A stretch of 64,000 nt of DNA from Anisus vortex (taxonomy: Eukaryota > Mollusca > Gastropoda > Planorbidae), in NCBI GenBank assembly GCA_949126835.1, contig OX421507.1:11335400-11399399 (forward strand). Direction: 5' to 3'. Shown piece after piece: positions 10,873 to 20,858 of the stretch (position 1 is the first letter of the stretch; the number at the start of each line of letters is the position of its first letter). A program made the position numbers and the translations under genes. The notes under the pieces were generated by a model. It worked only from the letters and a program-made list of their open reading frames with translations, made no database searches and was not told the DNA's origin.

Positions 10873-10953
10873 TTAACCCTTACAGTCCCGGGCGCGTATA
10901 TAGCGGAACTGAAGGCAGCATATATAGAAGTAGGTCGGTATGGGAAGGGTTAA
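10873..10953 (-). mobile_element. 81-bp piggyBac-like MITE with TTAA duplication
   Basis: TTAA at 10873-10876 and 10950-10953 flanks a 73-bp core that begins CCCTT and ends AAGGG. Its reverse complement matches the core at 19758-19830 with only four mismatches over 73 bp and no gaps. A TTAA target with CCCTT/CCCTA-like termini is characteristic of piggyBac. No coding capacity. Confidence 0.75.
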
Positions 10954-11558
10954 CACTCGTATATTATTTCCATGCATCAATATCAAGCATAACATATAAC
11001 ATCTTGAGTCTCTCGCTCAGCCTGTCGTCGATTTAAAAATAGTACTCATATAGCGCTCATTAGTTTGAATCATCTAGTGCCACTTGGCATTGGTTACTCC
11101 TCCCCTCCTTCTCTTTTCTTACTCCACTCCCTCTTAACCTTACTCTGTGTTGATCCATGAGGAGGAGGAGAGGGGGGTTGGCTGTAAGCGTTAACCGCCC
11201 TCCCCCCTCCCCTTTTTTTTCTCATTATATTTGTACATGCGGCCCTGTCTGCTTGTTGCGTCTTCAGTGACACCAGGTCTAATCTGCCCCGGGGATCTGA
11301 AGATGTCAGCACTTGACGCTCGTACTGGACAGGAAGTAGGCCATCTTGTTTCTTCACTCAGAGAGCAGACGTTATCGCTCGGATGAAGAAGGAGAAGAAA
11401 TTGTGAAGAGAGAACAGTCCACAAACGTTAAAAATAAGACAAACAAGTTGATTGTTATTATTATTGTTTATTATTATTAGTTTTGTTTTAGTTTTTGAGA
11501 TGCTGAAGAAGGTTTCTTTAATCTTTAACGACTGATCTAAAACTGCATAAAAGGAGGG
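10954..11558. other. Unassigned sequence
   Basis: No gene or repeat end recognised apart from short (CT)n. The open frames at 11094-11424 on the minus strand have no domain. Confidence 0.4.
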
Positions 11559-11747
11559 CAGAGGCGTAGCTAGGAGATTTTTCGCCAGGAGAAAACTGTA
11601 AAATTGGCGGCTGCCCCTCTCAGCGTTGAATCACATTTTGATAAATGTAATGCTGTAAAAAACATTTTCGGTGACCCTTTAACCACGGCATCCGGAAACC
11701 TATGTAACCCTTTGACCCCCCCCCCCTTTGCCTTATATACGCCTCTG
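11559..11747. mobile_element. hAT-like MITE, CAGAGGCGTAGC family (family B)
   Basis: Begins CAGAGGCGTAGCTAGG and ends CCTTATATACGCCTCTG, an imperfect inverted repeat. Related ends occur at 15222/17264, 40153/40475 and 44326/44512. No clear 8-bp duplication is left at this copy. Confidence 0.6.
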
Positions 11748-12164
11748 GGCGAGAGGTTTGAAACTAAACGAACAACCAGAACTAATATTTACGTTGAAAT
11801 CTGGTTTTGGGGGGAAACACGGCAAAATTTTGTTGACATTATTCTTCCTCCTCGGAAACGGGGACAATGTGGATGTGGCTTTGAGGTCATAGGCAGAAAC
11901 TGCAGGTGGGTTAACTCAATGTTTCCTTAGGGCCCCCACCCACCCCGCCGCCTCTTTCCTTTTCTCTGTTCCACAGACGTGATGCCAGGAATGAACCATT
12001 TAGCCGTTAACTTACTTACTCGAGGTAATTTCCGTCAGTTTATTTATACGAAGGGTCAAAGTTCGAATTGTGCTGGTTCTAGCTGTTTCTGTAAACTGGC
12101 TCTAAGTTACTTCAACAGCCTATATATATATACCTCAATATGTAATATATATGTTTAGTGAAAA
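11748..12164. other. Unassigned sequence
   Basis: A 108-codon open frame at 11604-11930 starts within the MITE and has no recognisable domain. The rest is AT-rich with no repeat end seen. Confidence 0.35.
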
Positions 12165-12345
12165 AATATATCTTATCTGAGCATGCTAAATTTAATAGCA
12201 TGGATAGAAGCGCTATAAGAAATGACCATTCTTTTCTTCTTATCTCATTTTACAGACACACCTTTTATACAGAAGATTATTGTTTCTTAGTATCGTTATT
12301 GGTGATTTTAGTCTAGTCTTGCATTTTGATTAAGGTTTTAAATAT
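12165..12345. repeat. Two LINE 3'-tail fragments
   Basis: 12167-12235 matches the tail at 17415-17465 (GAGCATGCTAAATTTAATAG and GAAGCGCTATAAGAAATG). 12253-12345 matches the minus-strand 3' UTR of the LINE at 5.4 and 24.0 kb (TATACAGAAGATTATTG, TAGTCTTGCATTTTGAT). Confidence 0.6.
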
Positions 12346-13560
12346 ATGAAATTGTTAATGAACTGTTTTCAAGTCTAAAAATAAAAAAACTTGAACGACA
12401 TTTAATTCCATTTCATACTCTAACCCGACACACATAATGTACAAGGAATACAAATCAAATGTATATTTTTTTAAATTGCTTTTGACTTCAATCGTATTTA
12501 TTTATTGCTTTGTTGAATCATACGCATCTTTGTTTTTCGCTCCTTGCCATCGACTACTGTTCACTTCTGCTAGAGCCTCCATCTATCTCTCTCTCTCTCT
12601 CCCCTTAACTGCAGACATTGTTCTTGGAATCAAACACACACACACACAGAATTCACATTGAAAGACACAAACGCTTGTATAAATGACACACGCACGTACA
12701 TATATAGATCCAGGGCTAGATTATGACCCTTGGAAACTCTCAGAACTGAACAAGATTGTGTTGCCCCACCCCCCTTCTCTCCCTTCCCACCTTTATAAAA
12801 ATATTTGAAAAAATATATTGAAAGCAAAAAACTCACGTTGTTTATTCGTGCCCCCCCCCACCCCCACCCTTTTCCATTGTTGCTCTTAGCACGTGCATAT
12901 TTTGCCTAATGGTTAATCCAGCCATGATATAGACAAACATACACACACGCATATACATAAACATATAGATTACACACAGACACACACAAAGACTCACATA
13001 GTCAAAGGCATTCTTAAAGATACCACCACGTTTAACAAATGTAAAGACATCTAACACTGACACACACATTATACGCAAACACACAAAGAATTTTCACAAA
13101 GATACACAGACACACACAAGCATATACATACATATATTATATAGAGTACAATCACACAATGACACACATAGTCAAAGGCATTCTTAAAGATACCACCACA
13201 CGTCTAACAAATATAAACACATATAACACGGACACGCCTACACACAATCAAAAACCCCACAAAAACGCACACGAAAAGATACCGTTATATTTTAGGTGTT
13301 CATTGCTTTGTTTATGATTCTCCGTCCATCTGTTGACCTGTTGACCTTTTTTTTTTACGACATACTCTACTTTTGTAAATCTGTATTTTGACCTCTTATT
13401 GTCGTAAAAACTGCCCCGCTCATCAGGCTCACATACAAACTGTTCCCGGTACAGTCTTCCATGTCTATATTTCCTACTCCTGAAGTCTGGACTTTTTTTT
13501 TTTTGCTGGCACATTGAGTAAGCTAACTAGCCCTTCAACGCCACGACATCGCCCTAAAAG
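12346..13560. other. Unassigned, with dispersed (CA)n
   Basis: Contains (CA)n-rich stretches at 12640-12690 and 12935-13250, where CAAAGGCATTCTTAAAGATA occurs twice (13000s and 13170s), a diverged local duplication of about 170 bp. No gene is recognised. Confidence 0.4.
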
Positions 13561-13853
13561 CAGGAGTTTCAAACTCGGATGAAGGCGTGTGCCATTTTAT
13601 CAAGGGCTGCACCCCGCCCCCCCCCCCCAAAAAAAAAAAACACAACCCGACCCAAGTAAACACAAAACACTTCATACTACCACTTACCACTAATAATAAG
13701 CAGGCTTATATAAAATTAACAATAAAATCTGATGTGTATTAATACTAGCTGTGTGAAATTCACGAATAGTACATTTTTTGTATCCTTACTGGCGGGCCAC
13801 AGTAATCCACTTGGTGGGCCGTATGCAGCCCGCAGGCCGCGTATTTGTGACCG
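13561..13853. mobile_element. Degenerate hAT MITE
   Basis: Starts CAGGAGTTTCAAACTCGG and has a right part rich in GCAGCCCGCAGGCCGCG, the arrangement of many hAT MITEs with CAGGGGTCTCAAACTCG ends. The right terminus is decayed and no 8-bp duplication remains. Confidence 0.5.
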
Positions 13854-13951
13854 GAAGGGTGACTGTGTGTGTGTGTGATGGGAGGGGGGATTGTCCTGGA
13901 TTTACACGTCTCTTATGCGCGTATCGGAACAAAAGGTGTTGAGAGTTTGGT

Positions 13952-14065
13952 GGGAAAGATTGTGCTGGTCACACAATCCCCCTGGTAAGCCATAGGGATT
14001 GGAAACTTTGCGTGTGTGTGTGTCAGACAAGGTGAAACACTGCTTCACTTGTCCTCATCCGCTCA
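13952..14065 (+). mobile_element. SINE family A, central fragment, diverged
   Basis: Partial match to the central domain (TTGTGCTGGTCACACAATCC, AAGCCATAGGGATTGGAAAC, CTGCTTCACTTGTCCT), interrupted by a (GT)n. The head is not recognisable. Confidence 0.55.
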
Positions 14066-15014
14066 CATCTTTGAACAACACAAAATCCAAAAAAAACGTA
14101 ATCGTGTGTCTTTCAAATGGCGCTTCTTATAACTTTTGATAACGGCGGCCATTCCTCGCCATTTGAAATGGAAAAAAAAGAAACAACAAAACAACATAAA
14201 CAGACACGAACTTGGCATCGCGATGGTTGGTGCAAATACTCACACCTTGGCTCTGTTCCCCACCTCCCCCACCATTCCACCCACGCCGCTCCCCTTAACC
14301 AACGCCGCACCCTTCTTACAACCACCACATCCACTGTTTGAGAATATTTCTCTCACCCGTGACCCTTGACCTGCGTCAGATCTACTCACCACCCCTCCCC
14401 CCATTCCTCTCCATTCATGAAAGCTTCCCACGGTCTAGAGGTGTGAGAATCTTCTCGCTCATCGTTATTGTCCAAACTTGTGTCTTCTGCTTTCCCCCGA
14501 CCCCCCCAAACCCCAACCTTTTTACCTCCCCTTCCCTACAACTATCTCCACCCACTTCTTCTCTTTTTTTACTCACACTGTATCATGAGTCTGGTGCCGG
14601 AGATAACGTTAGCAGCATGAGATAGGGGAGGGGGGGGGCAAAGGGCCCGGGGGGGGGGGAAAGGATGAGCAGACGATGCGCCGAGAACTGCCACACGTGA
14701 GAAATCTGTTCCCAGGCCGGTGACGAAAGCCACGGAGATGGAATTGTCAGTGTGTGTGTGTGTGTGTGTAAATGTACATAGCGAGGAAGTGGGAAGGGGT
14801 AAATTGGAGGCTGAGCAGTTTGCCGCTCGTAAGCCATGTTCACGTTGCACTTTTCTGCAATTACCTCATTAAACTTTTACCTTTTCAATTGGGAAACTTG
14901 TCAGAATCAGGTACATGTATATCTTTATATTATATCCGTATTCTAGTTGTTTGTTGCTCAATGTTAGTTGCGATCTGAGCTTATATTATGTTTTTTGGCA
15001 GCGCTATACAAATA
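14066..15014. other. Unassigned; perfect 12-bp inverted repeat
   Basis: TTTCAAATGGCG (14111-14122) and its reverse complement (14157-14168) flank a 34-nt loop. The rest holds CA and C/G tracts and no gene. A (TTA)n tail similar to LINE tails is at 14990-15014. Confidence 0.4.
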
Positions 15015-15221
15015 GAATTATTATTATCATATTCACTTCTTCAAACTCCCAGTGTGGCTTGACACAAAAAAAGAAGTACCCGTGAGTGCGCTCATTTGAA
15101 TCTGTGGCGCCTTCTTTATGGAAACAGTTTACTTCAGACAAGGAGAGAATCTGAGACAAGATAGTCTTTTAAAAAAGAAGTACCCGTGAGTGCGCTCATT
15201 TGAATCTGTGGCGCCTTCTTT
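15015..15221 (+). pseudogene. LINE ORF2 C-terminus with 104-bp tandem duplication, left part
   Basis: 15083-15151 encodes VRSFESVAPSLWKQFTSD, the APS-LW motif of CR1/L2-type ORF2 C-termini, then a stop. The block starting AAGAAGTACCCGTGAGTGCG occurs at 15071 and again at 15175, so the fragment is tandemly duplicated with a 104-bp period. The second unit is split at GCGCCTTCTTT by the element at 15222-17264 and continues at 17273. Confidence 0.7.
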
Positions 15222-17264
15222 CAGTAGCCGGAAAGGGGGGGGGGGGAGCTGGGGAGCGGCCGCTCCCCCTACGACCATTTTCGAAGAAAAAGGGCCTATT
15301 CGGGAAAAAAAAATTAATTAATAATTTTAAAAAGCAATTTATGCTGTTTCTAATTTTTTTCTTTAAATTGCTTTTCAACAATTTGATTTATTACAATCAT
15401 TTTGAATCATTCAGCGTGCCAACAGCGTGAAAGTCAAATGATCAACTATATTATTTTTGTAAGACAATTTATTTAGTGCCGTAGCAAGACCAAAAGAAAA
15501 GGAGCCTTATAAAGAAAATCATTAAAGCGTTTTATATTTAATAAAAAAAATTAACCTGTCTGTTATAATCAGCTTTAAAAAAAAAATCCATTCGTAGTTC
15601 ATACACATTTTCATTAGGCCTGCTCAACTTACACATTAATAGTTATCAACACTTTAATTTAGTTGTCAAGAAATTAGTGTAGCAATAGATGTAGATAATG
15701 TCATTAATGTTGGATCTCGTAATAACTGAGACTCTAACATATTATTTTAATCCAAAGCAATCGCAATCTTAAAAAATAACATATAAGAAGAAGAGATATT
15801 AAATAATCATACAAACTGAGTAGTTATTTTAATGTTTAAAAATGTACATGTACATTCTTTAGTGATAAAATATTTATATAATTTTCAACTATCATGTGTA
15901 ATTTGATCATTTTGGAGTTATAAATTTTAAGCCATTAATTTCTTTTAAAGAAAACAAAAAACAAACATTAGAAATATTAATGTAAAGAAAACGGGTTAAT
16001 TATCTCCCTTCAAGTAATTTCTCCAAATTTGATGCTAGTGATATCAAACGAGTTAATTGTTTTAATATAACTAGTGTACTTCTGAAAATGCTCATGTATC
16101 TTAATTTGCCTTAAATTAGGGAAAGAGTGAAATGTTTTGAAATTGATTTCATAATTGCTTTTTTTTGTAAAAAAAATAGGTGCCGGTACTCAGTGATGGA
16201 TTGCCTAACTTTTAAAGCAGTTTCGCATTTTATATTTTGATTCTTATTGCGCGCAATTTTAAAATAATTCAATATTAACAAATTAATAATATAATAAATA
16301 AATAATAAACGTTAAAATACAAGAAAAGTAATAATTTTTTCCCCACATTGAAAAGGTGCCGGTAAGCAGTACCGGTGCGTACCGTCACAAAAAAAGCACT
16401 GGATTTCATGGAAAGATATCCCCAGTTTCAATGCAAATCCATTCCAGTTGCCCAACACTTCAAGTGCTTTTGGACCCAGTCTTGTAAATGGAAGTTTAAC
16501 TCACTAAAACGTGTCGCCAAGTCATACAGAAAAATTGGCTTCAACAGTCAGTTCTCCTCATTCAATAACAGATTTTTTTTTCTCCATTAAGATACATCTT
16601 AATTGCTTCCAGACAAGAAAAGAATCTATCCTAGACTTTATCTATAGGCCTACTTCGTATGACTTTCTTCTAGAAGAGACTTGAGAAACTATACAATTGA
16701 CTATCTTACCAATAGATTCATTCACAGATTGCAAGTCCAATTATGGCAGCTTTGCAAACAAAGATTCCTGAACTAAAACAGTCGACGTCCAGTGTGATTC
16801 CCATGTAGTTCGCCATGCAGCACCCACTAATTATGCTGACATAGGCCTACATTGTTTTCACTTGCATTAAACAATATTCTTTAAGGTCTTTCGCGTATCA
16901 CTGAAAATCGTTCTGCGTGCCAAGTTTGGCACCTATGCTTTAGGTTGCCGACCCCTGATATAGAGCATTCGCGTTGATTCTATAAATACTTTTCGATACT
17001 AGATGTTCATCTCGAAAATGAGCAGTAGATGCAATCAATTTTGCAGAAATTCCCATCACTATTAGCTGCTAGAAAAAGAATCGTGAATGGTTAAATAAAA
17101 ACTTCACTATTATACAGTGTGTGTATCCTGAGGCACAAGATATTCTTTTAACACTCGATACGTACAAATTCTTAGTTATTCTATTAATCTGGAAAAATTG
17201 CTAAAAGTGGGGCCTTATCCTAAAATTTCGCTCCCCCTAGCGTCAAAACCTGGCTACGCCACTG
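15222..17264. mobile_element. hAT-like element (family B) with exact 8-bp duplication
   Basis: The left end starts CAGTAGCCGG and the right end is CCTGGCTACGCCACTG. The 8-bp CCTTCTTT is duplicated exactly at 15214-15221 and 17265-17272. The upstream tandem unit reads through this point uninterrupted at 15112-15129, an empty site in the same locus. The 2043-bp interior is mostly an inverted hAT1 copy (15405-16957), so it is a composite. Confidence 0.8.
15405..16957 (-). mobile_element. hAT1 transposon, inverted, nested
   Basis: On the minus strand it starts with CAGGGGTCGGCAACC at 16957 and runs to the right-end block TTGGCACGCTGAATGATTC around 15405-15420, where the terminal repeat is lost. 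It shares the actagtt/TACCCAGTTTGTATGATT blocks with other hAT1 copies. No intact transposase frame. Confidence 0.7.
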
Positions 17265-17272
17265 CCTTCTTT

Positions 17273-17480
17273 ATGGAAACAGTTTACTTCAGACGCCGAT
17301 AGAATCTGAGACAATAAAGTCTTTTAAAATAAACTTAAAGACCTTTCTCTTTGGCTAGTGGATGTGTGCCTAACATTCTAATACATCTGCCACAGCAATT
17401 CACACCAAGAGCGCACTGAGCATGCTAAATTTAATAGCATGGACAGAAGCGCTATAAGAAATGGCCATTATTATTATTAC
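17273..17480 (+). pseudogene. LINE 3' end, right part after hAT insertion
   Basis: Continues the LINE interrupted at 15221: the frame encodes a Lys/Phe-rich ORF2 end (SFKINLKTFLFG-like), then a 3' UTR ending GAAGCGCTATAAGAAATGGC and a (TTA)n tail. Confidence 0.65.
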
Positions 17481-19300
17481 TATTTATATCTGGGAGATTT
17501 ATGGCTTAAAATTTGGCTAAGTAAGCTAGTTACTGTCCCCAAAAGATGGCGCCACTCCCCCTTTGGCTTAAACAGCTTGACATCAATTGGGGCAAGAGGT
17601 GGAACTTGGGTTGGTTGTTAATAGATGTGTCCCGGCATTTCGCTGACCACTACGCACCAAAACCCTCAAAATGCCGCGATGAGAAAAAAAAATAAAAAAA
17701 ATAATGGTATATTCTGTCTTGACTGGTCTCCTGTGTGTCTGGAACTGGTACTTGAAATGTATAAATAATAATCTAGTGACAGGTGCCAGAAACTGACCAA
17801 AATATTTATCTCCCCTAACGGATGTTACCGTCCACGATGACCATACAAAAAAAATCAGAACCTGTTGCTATGGCAACGATGGAGAGAATTGGTACTGGTG
17901 ACATCTTGCATTTGCTGCCTTTTTTTTTTAATTGTAAGGATGGGATTAGGAGGGGAGGGGGGGGGGGGAGGAGTGGAAGAGGAGGGGGGAGGGGAGAGGT
18001 AAAATGAACATATCTCCTGAGACGGTGCCTGGGAAAAACAGAGAATCACATGTTCTGGCAGGTTGTCTGTTAGTGCGTACGTGTGTGTGTATGTGTGTGT
18101 GTTTGTGTGTGTGAGTGTGTGTGTGTGTGTGTGGCACCATTTAGCAGATCTTTTTACGGATTTTTTAATATCTTTTCACCGATGAAATGTTTTTGGGATG
18201 CGCTATTAAACGGATCTTGCTGAATGTGCTCTTTTCAGTTGTAGATTACGTTTGATTTTAAATATATATATAAATATATACATATATCTAAAACGCTCGT
18301 TCGTCCAATAAGCTCTGAAAGATTAGAAGAACAAAGCTCAACAGTTTGTTCCGACGGGATACTTTACTTTTTTTTTCTATTTTACTATCTGCCCTTGTTA
18401 AAGACATTGTTGTATTTTTGTTAAAATAATTCCAGGCAAGATAAAGTAAATTAAAAAAATTATCCATAATGATAATTATGCGTTAAATTCTGACACTAAA
18501 AAAACTACCAGTTATTCAGGTAAACGTTCGATTATAAAGAAAGATAACAACACTTATCTTAATTCATATGCAATGACATTTCTATCTTTTTTTTCTAAGT
18601 GGCATTTGAGTTTGGAATGGGCTACATGAACTAAGTCAGGCATAACAACGGCTTACCACCATTTGTACCAATTTACAAAATTGTGAAAATTATTAAACAA
18701 CGAACCGTTAAAAAAAAATCTGCCTTTTTGTACAATGATAAAATTTGTTGTTGTTTTTTCGTGCAATAACTCAAGATGTTAGTGAGAGTTTCGTGCAATA
18801 ACTCAAGATGTTAGTGAGAGTATACAACAGAAAAGAGAAAAGTAAATCTCAGAAGATGAAAGTTGTTACAGAGAGTGCCAGGAAAGGGATGGGTTGAAAA
18901 CATGGCGCTAGTGAAACTGTGGACATGCGGAGAGATAGAGGGTGGAAGGGGAGCGTGCGGGGGACAAAATGAAAGTGGTGGTGTGGGGGGGTGGATGAGG
19001 TAAGGAAGAGAGATGGACGGATAAAATGATTGTCGGTTAACAGGGAGGGGGGGGGGGGGTGAATAGAACGGATGAAAAGGAAGGAAGTATGGGATAAGAC
19101 GAACAAAGTTCCGCTTTTTTATGTTAAAGTTCATGTAAGTTTCTGTTGAATGACTTTTATTGTACACAAGTTAAGCCTAAACAGATTAAAGCAAATGTTT
19201 TACGCCAAGGGTGTTTGTAACATCCTCTATAAATGTACTCCCCGTGTTGGTTATACCAAATCTCCACCCCTCCCCTCCTCTCCACAACACCGCTTTGGTG
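17481..19300. other. Unassigned; (GT)n and a 31-bp duplication
   Basis: Holds (GT)n at 18075-18132 and a G/A-rich stretch at 17945-18000. A 31-bp direct duplication containing GTGCAATAACTCAAGATGTT lies at about 18759-18820. G-rich tracts occur at 18985 and 19043. No gene is recognised. Confidence 0.4.
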
Positions 19301-19753
19301 GTCTAGAGCAGGGTTCGGCAACCTATGGAAGGCGTGCGTGCCAGAAAAGGCACGCGAGTGACCTCCAAAAATTGTTTTGTTATTAATGAAAAAAAAAACA
19401 TTTTCCGGTTCTGAATGATGAAAACTGACTGTTGAAGCCGATGTTTCTGAATGAAATAGCAACACATTTCATTGAGTTTAACTTTCATATACAAGGAACA
19501 CTGGAATAGATTGGCTTTGAAACTGAACATATCCAGGCGTGAAATCATCCCTATATTAGGGCAAATATTAATGTAGATAGTTGAGCTTTTTCAGTAGTAC
19601 ATCTAAGCACTCAAAGCGGAGTTATCTAACCATTTTTTCATAACACATCAAGCCATACTGTTATGATCTTAGTACAACCTTCTTAGATGTAGATATTTTT
19701 TAAAGTGCAGGGATATTGGCGATTTTAAAATGCAGCCAGTTGAATTTTAAACA

Positions 19754-19834
19754 TTAACCCTTCCCGTACCGACCTACTTGTATCTATGCTGCCTTCAGTT
19801 CCGCTATATACGCGCCCGGGACTATAAGGGTTAA
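19754..19834 (+). mobile_element. 81-bp piggyBac-like MITE with TTAA duplication, in hAT1
   Basis: TTAA at 19754-19757 and 19831-19834 flanks a 73-bp core (CCCTTCCCG...ACTATAAGGG) matching the core at 10877-10949 in inverse orientation with four mismatches. The hAT1 copy at about 4195-4215 has the corresponding sequence (AAACATTCAATGAATGGGCA) uninterrupted, which supports an insertion. Confidence 0.8.
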
Positions 19835-19869
19835 AAGAATGGGCATCCTAATGTGCCCATTTGTGGAAA

Positions 19870-20132
19870 AAATCTGGGTAAGCATCCATCTTTGGGGTTT
19901 TTTTTTGTTGCAGCTCAGACCATCTTTTGGATTCATTCCTTTTGAATATTGTCTTAATTTCTTCGGGGTGTAGAGATGGGTCTGTCTGGTTTTGTCTGCC
20001 TCCAGCTTTATCTAAGGTGTCGACAGTGTCATTCCCTTCATTTTGTATATGCCCAGGGATCCATTGGAAAGTTCTGTACTGAGTGACTGGTTGATCAGGG
20101 CATATGAGTTTTTTAGAGACTGGATGGAGCAT
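19870..20132 (-). pseudogene. LINE RNase H domain fragment, in hAT1
   Basis: The minus-strand reading has FQWIPGHIQNEGND followed by a charged helix, matching the end of RNase H domains of I/jockey-type LINEs (WIPxHxGxxGNExAD). Asp of the usual GNExAD is displaced and the other catalytic residues are absent. It lies between recognisable hAT1 segments, so it is a later insertion with no intact ORF. Confidence 0.6.
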
Positions 20133-20858
20133 TCAAGTCAAGTTGCTCATTTATTGATACAGACAAATTACATGCTCATCTTCTTTAATTCTAAAACTCT
20201 AAAACAAATGTATTTGTACTACTAATCTAATAATTATATGCGACCTTTCAAAAGCACTATATTATGTAATTTCTGTAATTATTAATGTTTAAAGGGTAAA
20301 CTCCTTAAATGGACAAACAATTCATGCAGGAAAGGTTTATTTACAACTGTTTAACGTACATTAATTTTAATTCTTTAATAATTAAATCTTGTAATGAAGA
20401 CCATAATGTCGGATTTAGATAAAGAATTATAATTAGTTAGTAATATTTGCTATATAAAAAAAAGATAACTAGTTTGGCATCACTATTGAATCAAATGTTG
20501 AAAGTTATTTTAATTAAAGGGAGATAATTAAACCGTTTAATTTTCGCTAATATTTCTAATTGTTTCTTTTATAAAATAATAAATAGCTTACAATTTGTAA
20601 CATATAAAGGATCAGACTGTAAAAAGTATTTCTAAATTATATAAGCATTATATAACTAAAGACTTTGTATATATATTTTCAAACATTACGTTAACTACCC
20701 AGTCTGTATGATTACTATGTAATGTATATCTATCAACGATAGTGACATTCCAAAATAAGCAAGACATATAATAGGACATCTCAGTAAAAATGAGATCAAA
20801 TTATAATTAATACTTTCATGTGTTAGATCTAGTGCTGGGTCAAGATCTACATCATTGG

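Noticed and set aside
11604..11930. 108-codon open frame
   Set aside because: It starts inside a MITE and has no domain.
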